From: Corynebacterium atrinae
GTDB lineage: Bacteria; Actinomycetota; Actinomycetes; Mycobacteriales; Mycobacteriaceae
Assembly (NCBI RefSeq): GCF_030408455.1
Contig: NZ_CP046979.1
Span: 1 to 43,539 of the forward strand
Reading direction: 5' to 3'
DNA length: 43,539 nucleotides
The notes under the pieces are model-generated. The model was not told the origin of the DNA, ran no database searches, and saw only the letters and a program-made list of their open reading frames with translations. Positions 15,600 to 23,482 of this stretch are shown here, in pieces (position 1 is the stretch's first letter; the number at the start of each line of letters is the position of its first letter). Both the position numbers and the translations under genes were made by a program.

Positions 15600-18500
15600 T
15601 CACATATCTGGCGAGTAACTATCACTACTCACCGTCTCCCATTCGTGTGCTTGCGTGAAGTCCTGGGACTCTTTCCTCCGCGCTGCCCCCTCAACCGGAT
15701 GAGCTGGGGCGGTGAGGTCGAGTAGCTTCCTGCCACCGAAGTGCTGGTGGGTGGGCTCGTCGACGATCCATCCGTGCTCGTCGTCGGCTGTCATCGGCGG
15801 GGAGTTCGGATGGTCTTGTATCCCATTTTCCACCATGTAGGTCGTCGGGTTGAGCGCAAGGCTGAATCCGGGGACTCGACCTTTCGCCGCTAGGCGTTGC
15901 CCGTAGGCTGCCTGTGCCTGCCGCTCGGCAGCAGAGCTGTTGAACCGGGAGATTTTCTCGTTGACTTCCTGGAGTGCTTGCCGTGCCTCGGTCAGCTCCG
16001 GTAGCCGGGGATAGGGTCCTGCTGCTGGCTGAGTTTCCAGCTTGTCGATAGTGTTTCGGATCTTCTCGAGGTCAGTTTCCGCCCACTGAGCATGAGTGAC
16101 GACTGACTTCACACCTCCTTCGAGGCGAGCGAGGAACCCGGATCGTTTCTGGGCGAGGGTTTTTTCCTCCTCGTCAGTGCGGTGGAGGTTTTCGCGGACG
16201 AGGTTTTCGGGAACTCCGTCTGGATGAGTTCCAATCGGTGTGGAAAGGATCAACGCGGAGTTTTCGTAGGAGTACTTGGCCTTCATCTCGACACCGCCGA
16301 TGACAGCTACCGGGACTGGCTCTGTCTTTCGGTCGCGAGCAATCGTGGCCAGCGCAGCGGTGAGCCCGGCCGTGGCATCAGCCCGGTTGCTGTAGGTGAT
16401 ACCAGCGATGGTCCAGGTCCGCTGTTCGGCATCAGCTTCGACCCATTCTCCAGCCTGCGGCTCCAGAGCCGTGAGCCGGGCGACCAGGGCCTGCTGCTGC
16501 GGGAGGTTCAGCCTTGCTTGCGCGAGCTCGCGGGCGTTGGAGGCCTTCATCGCCTCGTGTTCCATTTCGCCCGATTCAAGGTTGGCGATGGTTCGCTGTA
16601 GTTCCATCTGGCGAACGAAGGCGGGGTTTCCGGTAGCGATGGCTTTGTGGTGTGCCATAGCGTCTCCGCTCCCCTCCAGCGGCTCCATCTCTCGCAGCTC
16701 CTGGTCGGCGCGGTAGAACTGCTCAATGAAGCGCGCCTTTCGGCTGACGGTGCCCCAGGAGAAAGCGTCATGGGTGGAAGCACCGATGTAGACCGCTTCA
16801 AAGAGGTCAGTGTTCTGGTTGCCCTGGCGGAGCCCTCGGCCAAGCCGCTGTTCGAGGTCTGCCGGCCTCCAGGGCACATCAGCATGGTGAATACCAACGC
16901 ACCGGGACTGGATGTTAGCTCCGGTACCCAATTTTTCCGTGTTACCGATCAGGACGTCCACCTGACCGTTATTGCAGTCGTCAAACAGTTGCAATCGCCG
17001 GTCGTCCCAGTCATGAATGAAGCGGATACGTTCGCGATCCATTCCCCGTGACACCAAATCATCCCGGATGGCGTCGTAGACGTTGAACTTATCTGGCTTG
17101 GGCACTCCCCTATCGCAGAAGATGATCTGGAATCCCCCCAGGTTGGGAGATAGTTCCCCAAGCTGATCCCGGTAGGTATTTTCTCGATTGGCTTCCCAGA
17201 GGCGGTGAACTTCGGTGGTGATGGCGTGGACGCGGCCCACCCCGGGGGTGTGATCCAGCCCAGCCAGGCGTGGGTCCAGAGTCGCCGTCTTTCCGTCGTT
17301 GATGAGTTTGAGTGGGTTGTCGATCCGGGGATTGTCGACGGCAGTCAACTGATCTTCCCGCCAGAGAAGGTCTCGGTTGAAGTCCTTGATTTCCTGGCCC
17401 GGATCGAACTCTATGACCTGAGCTTGTCCACCGATCAGCTCCGGCAGCGTCGCGGTGATCTGGTCTCGGCCAACGTAGTCCATAAACGGCGTGCACATGC
17501 GCGCAAGGTCAGCAACATTGACGTATCGGGAAACCTTCGTTGATTCCTTGATAGCGCCGGCCGCGGTGAAGTCGATCTCGGTCACCTTCTCAGTGAAATT
17601 GACACCCCAAGAGCTAACGCCGGCTACGTGTGCCTCCCGCAGCAGATCCGGGCGCAGGTAATGCTGCATGACCCACAACTCGGCAATCTGGTTGGAGATC
17701 GGCGTGCCCGTCGCGAAGGTCACTATCGGGCGCCCCGCCTCCTTAATCGACCTGAGGTAGGACAGCTTCATATCCATGTCGGTGGCCTTCTGTGAACCGG
17801 GGTGATGCAGGTCGCGCAGAGCGGAGTAGCGGGCCAGATTCTTGTAGCCGTGAGCCTCATCCACGATGAGGTAGTCCACGCCGGCCTGGTCGAAGGTGAC
17901 TCCCAGGTCGGTGCCGATCTTGTCCGCGATGGTGCGCAGGACTTCTTCTCGCCGCTTGATAGTTCGCTCCATGTCCTTGATGGACATCTTCTGGCCGACT
18001 CCGTGCTCCCTTAACTGCTCTAGGTCGTCGCGTAAGGAGTTGAGCTCACGTTCGAGGTAGTCGTGCTCGATTTGGGGTGCGACCGGCACTCGCCGGAACA
18101 CGGACTCCGGGATGACAACCAGGTCCCAGTCGTGGAGAGCGACCTGAGACATGAACAGCTGTCGCTTGGCAGCGTCGCCACGTGCGGCCGCCCCTGACAG
18201 CACGTTCGCTCCGGGATACCACTGCTTGGCCTCCCGGGCGATCTGCTCGACTAGGTGATTCGGCACGACGAGCATGGGCTTGGATGCCAGCCCTAGGCGG
18301 CGGAGCTCCATCGCACCCATGATCATGGAACCGGTCTTTCCCGCGCCCACGACGTGGTTGAGAAGCACGGCTTCCTCGTTGACGATTCGCTCAACGGCAT
18401 TGAGCTGATAGATGTAAGGGTGGAACTTCTCGGACATCCCCGGCATGAGTCGGTCGGACCCGTCGTAGACTGGGGCGACGACGTTGTTGAAGGCGTCGTT

Positions 18501-21500
18501 GTAGGCGTCAATGAGGGTGGCGTGGCGCTCGGGGGTTGCCATGGCCCACTTCTGAAAGTGGGCGGCTAGCTCGTCGGCTTTGCGTCCGGCAAACCGGGTG
18601 GCATCGACGTTGACAACGGTGGTGGTCACAGGCTTCTCGATACCCATTGCTTCCTTGGCTTCAATCGAGAAGTTTAGCTTTGGCGGAGCCATGTTCATCG
18701 CTGCTTCGAGCGACTGGGCTGCTGAGAGGACGGTGGCGGAGTATCCGCGGTGTGCAACACCGTGGTGCGAGAAGCGTCTGTGGGCCTTGTTACTCGCCTG
18801 GTAGTTGAAGTCGCCTTGCGCACCGGCTGCCCGCACTCCCCACTCCAGGTCCGCCTGATCCTGCGCGGCCCACCGCTTGGGTAGCGTGACCTTCCACTGG
18901 TCCACCACGTGAGTCAACTTGATCTGGTGGCTGGCAGCAGGCGGGATGTGGAAGGTCTCAATGAGGAAGTCGCGGTAGACGTCCTCCGGTACCCAAGTTG
19001 CTCCGAGGTTGATTGTGATCCCCTCGGTAATCTTCTCGGGAAGCGCTCTTTCCAGCGCCGCGGCGTTCAGCACGAATCGTGGGTCTTTATCTGCCAGGAT
19101 CTCGGCCTGGGCAAGCTTGCTTCGGACCGGTCCAGAAAGATACTTCGCAGCCGGAATCCATGATTCTGGGCGCGCGGGGTCACGGAAGGCGAGCTGTCCG
19201 CTTTCCAGTTCCTCCACCACCGTCTCGGCGGTGTAAGCGTCTCCGAGCAGAGCGGAAAGCCCCTGGGCCGTGATGTGGGTCGATGAGTGGGACAGCAGCG
19301 TGATCGCGTCAGTTACGGTGTCAGCATGGTCTGGCTCTGCGACGGTACGGATCGGGTTGGTCGTGAAAAGCGCGCCCTTGCGCGCTTGCTTGGAGGCCTC
19401 GTCGTAGTGCTCCAGGGCAGTGACCGTTGTGATGAAGGGGTCCGATGCGAGGGCGCCTTTGAGATGCCGGCGGAGGGGTGTGGGATCTTCGACGGGTTGA
19501 GAAGCGGCGTCCCTGAGTCGCTGTTCTTCGTCCTCGGGGAGGGCTCCCTCATAGGGCCGGTCGCCAAGGGCGTTATCAGCACGCCATTCGGCTTCGAGTC
19601 GCTGGTATTCCCGGGCTATCTGCTTGGCGGTGCGCTGTCGTGGTTCCTGGATCTTGTGGAGGTTGATCGGCCCATGGTCCGCGACGTAGGCGTCGTACTG
19701 GGCGTTTAGTTGTTTGCGCAGGGCCCTGATTGCTGCGAGCTCGTCGTTGCTACAGGCGGTCAGAAGCGCCGTCGTGGTGTCGCGAAGGTCGATCAGCGCC
19801 GCCCATTGAGGAGCGTACTTTCGGGCCGGCGCCACCTCCGTCCACTCGTAGGGTCCGGCAGCTTGGTTGCGGAGTAGCTGCTCGAAGAGCAGAGACCCAT
19901 CGGCCTGGTGGGTGTATCGCACGGTTCCTGGTACCTGCTGAAGCTCTTGGGTAGCTCTTTCTACGAGTCCAGCTGTGTCGACGTGCCCGGCCTGGTCGAG
20001 AGCCTCCAGGCTGACCGTGTGCCCCATCCCGGCATGCTTGGCTCTAGTGAGATCCTCAGTCAGAACGTCGGAGATTCGTTTGGCCAGAGCGGTCACATTT
20101 TGCCCTTCGGCGTCGATGTGGAGCTGAGGCCCAAAGCGACCGGATACAGCCTTCGCCTGTCCAAGGATGTGATCGGGGTGAGTGTCAAAGAACTCATTGA
20201 TCCGCAGGTCGTGACCGTCAACGGTCTGCTCAACGGTATTGAGGAACTGGACGGTGAGTTCGCTTGGTTCTTGTCCCTCATCGCGGACGCGGAACACCAG
20301 AATGTCTGTGGCTACCTGGGTTCCTGCGTGCGCGGCGAACGCGCCGGTGCGACCGGATGGCAGACGGAGTCCGGTGAGAAAGTCTGCCCGCTCCGCAAAC
20401 GCTTGACGGGCATCGTAGCCAGCACGGCGCGCGTCGGCAGTATGCGTGCTGGTGATGACCGCGACGAGCCCGCCCGGTGCGGTCAGATCAATCGACTTTG
20501 AGATGAAGTAGTTGTGCGTACTCAGCTGTGCCCTGTTCCGGTCGGGATCGTAGGGCTTCGACTGATCGAAGGGGACGTTGCCGATTGTCACAGCGAAAGA
20601 GTCATCAGCCACGTTGAAGTCGATGAAGTTCTCGCGTCGGATCTGCGTCTCCGGGTGGCGCGCTGCAGCAATGAGAGCGCTGATGGGATCGATTTCGACC
20701 CCCACAATGTCCTGGGGCCGCGGTGCGGTCGCCGCAAAGTTTCCGGTTCCACATCCTGGTTCCAGGACACGCCCCTCGGTGTACCCTGCCGCGGCTAGGC
20801 CCTGCCACATCGCAGTGGTGATCTCGGGTGGAGTAAAAAAGGCTGTCAGGGTGGCTCGCCGCGCCGCCGCATACTCCTCTGGGGTCAGGAGGTTCTGGAG
20901 TCTTTCCCTCTCTGCCGCGAATGTGGTGTCAGTACTGTCGAAAATCTCCGGCACAGCGCCCCAGGATGTAAAACCCTCGAGAAGGACCTGCTCGTCGCGA
21001 GAGGGCATCCTATTCGCTGTCTGGAGGGTCTTCGCGACGGCTAGCGCAGAGAGATTAACGCTGATTCGTACTCGGGCGAGTCCGGTTGACGTCGAGCTTC
21101 CCTCTACACCCGGGGCTGATACGGGATGTAGGCTGCTTCGGCCTCCCTCAGCATCTGAGTCACTTCCTCGTAGCTCTCCCCTGCCCGTGTGTGTGGCAGC
21201 CTCTGTCCCGTGAACTTGAGGTGTTCGATCAGTGCCTCCGCGTACATCCAGAAGGTTGCTGATTCCTCCTCCCACAGATCCTTCACGAGGTCCTGCGTCT
21301 CCAGAGAGACGTGGACGTGTCCGGGAGTCTCCCTCCACTGCCCCGGAGTCCGCAGCGTCTGCTGATACAGGTCGTCCTCCTGGTCCTCCTGGCTGGCGAC
21401 GATCTCCTCGGTGATCGGGTCGAGATACTTCCCCCGGATCTCCAGCTCCGCCTGATACTTCGCGCGCTCCTGGATCTGCCCCCAGCTCAGTCCGTCTGGC

Positions 21501-21740
21501 TGACGACCGTGGTGCGTCGTCCACTTGATCCGCGTCTGGTGAGCGATCCGGTCCGACAGATCGCTCCACTCTGCCAGCATCGTCTCGTACAGACTGGTCA
21601 CTTCCGCGTCCGTCACCTCGGGGGCCCTGGCCCTCAATGTCGCTTCCACGTCTCCTCGATGAATCATTGGTTGTCTCCTCCTCCGCTAGAAAATCAAAGA
21701 TGCTTATCTGATTTGGGTTCAAACTTTTTCTTCGAGCCAT
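15600..21740 (-). CDS. Giant SNF2-type helicase/N6-adenine methyltransferase (DarB/LtrC-like)
   Basis: A frame of 2046 residues. The N-terminus has NQISIFDFL (10-18), seen in related proteins. Residues about 27-210 are a low-complexity R/G/D/S/P linker that overlaps another gene. The methyltransferase follows, with motif I LEPGCGTGNF near 328 and motif IV GNVPF near 385. The SNF2-like helicase has Walker A VGAGKT near 1133, VDEAH near 1293 and motif VI QRLGRGLRQGN near 1635. A helical C-terminal region completes it. The same architecture is found in phage P1 DarB, which protects incoming DNA from restriction, and in LtrC-like plasmid proteins. An anti-restriction role during conjugation is therefore likely but inferred. 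The ATG at 21740 lacks a ribosome-binding site; TAAGCT lies 12 to 7 bases upstream, as for a leaderless message. Confidence 0.9.
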   Translation of the reverse strand: MARRKSLNPNQISIFDFLAEEETTNDSSRRRGSDIEGQGPRGDGRGSDQSVRDDAGRVERSVGPDRSPDADQVDDAPRSSARRTELGADPGAREVSGGAGDPGEVSRPDHRGDRRQPGGPGGRPVSADAADSGAVEGDSRTRPRLSGDAGPREGSVGGGISNLLDVRGGTDRTPQVHGTEAATHTGRGELRGSDSDAEGGRSSLHPVSAPGVEGSSTSTGLARVRISVNLSALAVAKTLQTANRMPSRDEQVLLEGFTSWGAVPEIFDSTDTTFAAERERLQNLLTPEEYAAARRATLTAFFTPPEITTAMWQGLAAAGYTEGRVLEPGCGTGNFAATAPRPQDIVGVEIDPISALIAAARHPETQIRRENFIDFNVADDSFAVTIGNVPFDQSKPYDPDRNRAQLSTHNYFISKSIDLTAPGGLVAVITSTHTADARRAGYDARQAFAERADFLTGLRLPSGRTGAFAAHAGTQVATDILVFRVRDEGQEPSELTVQFLNTVEQTVDGHDLRINEFFDTHPDHILGQAKAVSGRFGPQLHIDAEGQNVTALAKRISDVLTEDLTRAKHAGMGHTVSLEALDQAGHVDTAGLVERATQELQQVPGTVRYTHQADGSLLFEQLLRNQAAGPYEWTEVAPARKYAPQWAALIDLRDTTTALLTACSNDELAAIRALRKQLNAQYDAYVADHGPINLHKIQEPRQRTAKQIAREYQRLEAEWRADNALGDRPYEGALPEDEEQRLRDAASQPVEDPTPLRRHLKGALASDPFITTVTALEHYDEASKQARKGALFTTNPIRTVAEPDHADTVTDAITLLSHSSTHITAQGLSALLGDAYTAETVVEELESGQLAFRDPARPESWIPAAKYLSGPVRSKLAQAEILADKDPRFVLNAAALERALPEKITEGITINLGATWVPEDVYRDFLIETFHIPPAASHQIKLTHVVDQWKVTLPKRWAAQDQADLEWGVRAAGAQGDFNYQASNKAHRRFSHHGVAHRGYSATVLSAAQSLEAAMNMAPPKLNFSIEAKEAMGIEKPVTTTVVNVDATRFAGRKADELAAHFQKWAMATPERHATLIDAYNDAFNNVVAPVYDGSDRLMPGMSEKFHPYIYQLNAVERIVNEEAVLLNHVVGAGKTGSMIMGAMELRRLGLASKPMLVVPNHLVEQIAREAKQWYPGANVLSGAAARGDAAKRQLFMSQVALHDWDLVVIPESVFRRVPVAPQIEHDYLERELNSLRDDLEQLREHGVGQKMSIKDMERTIKRREEVLRTIADKIGTDLGVTFDQAGVDYLIVDEAHGYKNLARYSALRDLHHPGSQKATDMDMKLSYLRSIKEAGRPIVTFATGTPISNQIAELWVMQHYLRPDLLREAHVAGVSSWGVNFTEKVTEIDFTAAGAIKESTKVSRYVNVADLARMCTPFMDYVGRDQITATLPELIGGQAQVIEFDPGQEIKDFNRDLLWREDQLTAVDNPRIDNPLKLINDGKTATLDPRLAGLDHTPGVGRVHAITTEVHRLWEANRENTYRDQLGELSPNLGGFQIIFCDRGVPKPDKFNVYDAIRDDLVSRGMDRERIRFIHDWDDRRLQLFDDCNNGQVDVLIGNTEKLGTGANIQSRCVGIHHADVPWRPADLEQRLGRGLRQGNQNTDLFEAVYIGASTHDAFSWGTVSRKARFIEQFYRADQELREMEPLEGSGDAMAHHKAIATGNPAFVRQMELQRTIANLESGEMEHEAMKASNARELAQARLNLPQQQALVARLTALEPQAGEWVEADAEQRTWTIAGITYSNRADATAGLTAALATIARDRKTEPVPVAVIGGVEMKAKYSYENSALILSTPIGTHPDGVPENLVRENLHRTDEEEKTLAQKRSGFLARLEGGVKSVVTHAQWAETDLEKIRNTIDKLETQPAAGPYPRLPELTEARQALQEVNEKISRFNSSAAERQAQAAYGQRLAAKGRVPGFSLALNPTTYMVENGIQDHPNSPPMTADDEHGWIVDEPTHQHFGGRKLLDLTAPAHPVEGAARRKESQDFTQAHEWETVSSDSYSPDM
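21104..21667 (-). CDS. 187-residue protein overlapping the 5' part of the helicase gene in another frame
   Basis: The ATG at 21667 has one of the best ribosome-binding sites in the window (GGAGGAGGAGACAACC before it) and opens 187 codons in a frame different from the helicase. Third positions in this frame are mostly G or C, as in true genes here. The protein has a normal globular composition with W, Y, H and M, for example EWSDLSDRIAHQTRIKWTTH, SWGQIQERAKYQAELEIRG and ATFWMYAEALIEHL. The helicase frame over the same bases reads as a biased R/G/D/S/P linker, as expected of an out-of-frame or disordered product. I do not recognise the family. Either the two products share 564 bp, or the helicase really starts near 21100 and this is a separate upstream gene. 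Confidence 0.75.
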   Translation of the reverse strand: MIHRGDVEATLRARAPEVTDAEVTSLYETMLAEWSDLSDRIAHQTRIKWTTHHGRQPDGLSWGQIQERAKYQAELEIRGKYLDPITEEIVASQEDQEDDLYQQTLRTPGQWRETPGHVHVSLETQDLVKDLWEEESATFWMYAEALIEHLKFTGQRLPHTRAGESYEEVTQMLREAEAAYIPYQPRV

Positions 21741-21811
21741 GCAACTAGCTTATGCTCAACCTATGGGCTGAACAGCGTCATTAGCCCTCCATTACCCTCA
21801 TTCGGGCTCAT

Positions 21812-21863
21812 GCCATATACCCATATAGCCATATGGGTAGCAATATGGCTATATGGCTATAGC
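21812..21863. repeat. Partition-site-like cluster of ATATGG repeats downstream of the ribbon-helix-helix gene
   Basis: The cluster contains the inverted repeat TACCCATAT-AGCC-ATATGGGTA (21818-21839), then CAATATGG, CTATATGG and CTATAGCC in tandem. The same TACCCATATG/CATATGGGTA unit forms the palindrome in front of parA. It overlaps the 3' end of the ribbon-helix-helix gene and lies 72 bp before the helicase start. It is a likely binding site for the ribbon-helix-helix protein, acting as centromere or operator. Confidence 0.65.
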
Positions 21864-22096
21864 CCACGCTGCGCCTTCCAGGCGTTGATGAGCTGGTCGG
21901 TCATAGACACCCCGGTTTCAAATGCTTCCCGCCTCATCTGATCGTGCAGATCGACGGGGATATTGATTGTCGTTCGATGCAGATGAACACGCTGTGGGGG
22001 CTCCCCCCTGAATGTGTCCGCGATGGACGAGGGGGAAGTGACTCTCGGGGAGTTGCCCTTCTGATTCTTGAGCTGCTTTGTGAAATCCGGGCTCAT
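21857..22096 (-). CDS. Ribbon-helix-helix partition partner (ParB/ParG-like)
   Basis: A 79-residue protein. The N-terminal 38 residues are flexible and polar, as in ParG-type proteins where this tail stimulates the ParA ATPase. Residues 38-78 are a ribbon-helix-helix domain: strand HLHRTTINIPVD, helix LHDQMRREAFETG, turn VSM, helix TDQLINAWKAQ. The start overlaps the parA stop (ATGA, 22096-22093). Palindromes flank the two-gene unit on both sides. It is the expected centromere-binding protein and autorepressor of a small-ParA (type Ib) partition system. Confidence 0.85.
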   Translation of the reverse strand: MSPDFTKQLKNQKGNSPRVTSPSSIADTFRGEPPQRVHLHRTTINIPVDLHDQMRREAFETGVSMTDQLINAWKAQRGL

Positions 22097-22671
22097 GACA
22101 GAACCTCCATAATCTGGTTGAAAGCGGTGTCGTAGCCGAGTAGCTGGCGAGCGTCATTGGCCGGCCAGTTGCCGAATGCCTGACGAAACGACTCTCGGCG
22201 GGGGATGTTGACCGGAAAAACAGCATGTCCAGCTTCCTCCAGAACGTCTCGTGCCTGGGCAGTTAGCGTGGCCTGCGGATTAACCTGCGTCAAGAGAATC
22301 GCCGTGGGCTTGCCGTTGATGGCGCCCAGGGTTTCCCAGACTCGACTGATGTCCGTGAGGGATGGTGCTGTGGGAATAACAACGAAGTCCGCGACCGCTA
22401 GGGCCCGGTCGATGACGGCAGGATTTCCCGGAGGGGTGTCGATGATGGTGACCCCGTCATCCGGGAGGCGTCCCAGTGTCACCGCATTGGCGACAATCAA
22501 CTCACATGGAACCTCCCCCGCGTTCTCGAGCCATGTAGTGGCTGATGCCTGAGGATCGGCGTCGACGAGCCGGACGGCGTGGCCGGCATGGGCAGCTGCT
22601 GCCGCGAGATAGACCGAAGTGGTCGTTTTGCCGACTCCGCCCTTGGTGTTGACGATCGCAATGATTGCCAT
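22093..22671 (-). CDS. parA: ParA-family partition ATPase
   Basis: A 192-residue deviant-Walker ATPase. The ATG at 22671 is selected for its AGGAGGAAT ribosome-binding site; the longer frame upstream is non-coding. Motifs are NTKGGVGKTTTS (8-19, with the signature lysine K10), DADPQASAT (about 39-47) and IIDTPPG. It lacks the N-terminal HTH of large ParA proteins, so it belongs to the small-ParA group that works with ribbon-helix-helix partners. It would segregate plasmid copies over the nucleoid. A near-perfect 24-bp palindrome lies 59 bp upstream, probably the operator bound by the downstream gene's product. Confidence 0.93.
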   Translation of the reverse strand: MAIIAIVNTKGGVGKTTTSVYLAAAAAHAGHAVRLVDADPQASATTWLENAGEVPCELIVANAVTLGRLPDDGVTIIDTPPGNPAVIDRALAVADFVVIPTAPSLTDISRVWETLGAINGKPTAILLTQVNPQATLTAQARDVLEEAGHAVFPVNIPRRESFRQAFGNWPANDARQLLGYDTAFNQIMEVLS

Positions 22672-22729
22672 GAGATTCCTCCTGAATCGTTCTATTGGCG
22701 TTAACCCTAGCAGGTACACAGACAGACAG

Positions 22730-22753
22730 CTACCCATATGCCCATATGGGTAG
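22730..22753. repeat. 24-bp palindrome upstream of parA (operator/centromere)
   Basis: A perfect inverted repeat of 11-bp arms, CTACCCATATG and CATATGGGTAG, around a 2-bp centre (CC). The arm matches the cluster at 21818-21839, so the parA-ribbon-helix-helix operon is bracketed by the same element. Confidence 0.75.
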
Positions 22754-23246
22754 CCATACACATCTATGCGGCTTCGTTTTCCGTAGTACCCCATCGAGTG
22801 TTCCTGCTTCTTTCCTGCCGTTGGATGGGTGCCTGATGCGGGCCAGGAGTCACAGGGCGGGGTCGGTCGAGACTGCCCTGTAGCGCCTGCAGCGAAGGAT
22901 CGACTAAGCAGCACCCGGCTGTTTCTTGAACCTCATTGCCTTTCCGTAGCGTGAATTGGTTTCCATTGTCGATGTCCATTTGGCCCGTGCGGACACGGGG
23001 ATTGTGTCAATCAGCGGTATGAAAGAACTCGATTACCAGACCCTTGATCCCTACGGCAGTGACCACAGAGAAAATTGGGCAAGGCTTCGCGGAGCGGAGC
23101 CGCGGCAGCTGCGATGGTGCATCTATCTAATGAAGGCAGTGGCGATGGTTACTGCCTGTAGCCGGGAGTAGAGTTCTATCTTCTACAGTTCTAAGGGATG
23201 ATACCGGGGAGTCATCTGTGCATGTCAGGACCAAAGAAGCTCGTAA
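22754..23246. other. Region between parA and the iterons, with two adjacent hairpins
   Basis: About 490 bp without a firm gene. Two perfect inverted repeats follow each other: CCCGTG-CGGA-CACGGG (22984-22999) and GATTG-TGT-CAATC (23000-23012). An ATG at 23019 then opens a 50-codon frame (to 23171) with no good ribosome-binding site and no recognised product. The region may hold other origin elements (helicase loading or single-strand initiation) or a regulatory RNA; nothing proves this. No clear DnaA box was found by eye. Confidence 0.35.
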
Positions 23247-23430
23247 CGGGCATGTACAAATCCGCGCACGGGCATGTACAAATCCGCGCACGGGCATGTA
23301 CAAATCCGCGCACGGGCATGTACAAATCCGCGCACCGCTTTTGTCGGCATGTACAAATCCGCGCTGGGTTACCTGCGGTAATGGGGAACAGCCTCCAGAT
23401 GACAGATCTGGGCATGTACAAATCCGCGCA
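23247..23430 (+). repeat. Iterons of the replication origin (six copies)
   Basis: Four perfect tandem 22-bp repeats begin CGGGCATGTACAAATCCGCG and fill 23247-23334. A fifth copy (23346-23364, core intact) and a sixth (23410-23430) follow at wider spacing. A 22-bp period places the sites on one face of the helix. They lie just beyond the 3' end and terminator of repA, as in several RepA theta-replicating plasmids. They are the expected RepA binding sites of oriV and a copy-number and incompatibility determinant. Confidence 0.93.
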
Positions 23431-23431
23431 C

Positions 23432-23471
23432 GAAGAGGAAAAGAAGAACCCGCACTCAGAGCGAGTGCGGG
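23432..23471 (-). terminator. Rho-independent terminator of repA
   Basis: On the minus strand, the stem CCCGCACTC / GAGTGCGGG (9 bp, 5-base loop, 23449-23471) is followed by the T-rich run TTCTTCTTTTCC. It lies 12 bp after the repA stop and shields the iterons from repA transcription. Confidence 0.85.
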
Positions 23472-23482
23472 CGGGAGGGGTG

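Noticed and set aside
20578..21213. 211-codon plus-strand frame opposite the methyltransferase domain
   Set aside because: Antisense to conserved motif I of the helicase/methyltransferase, with serine/arginine-rich shadow composition.
22671..22914. 81-residue N-terminal extension of ParA
   Set aside because: The ATG at 22671 has a perfect ribosome-binding site and begins the conserved fold; the extension crosses the palindromic operator.
23247..23430. Regularly spaced repeats considered as a CRISPR array
   Set aside because: Repeats are tandem 22-mers with no unique spacers, and lie beside repA; they are iterons.
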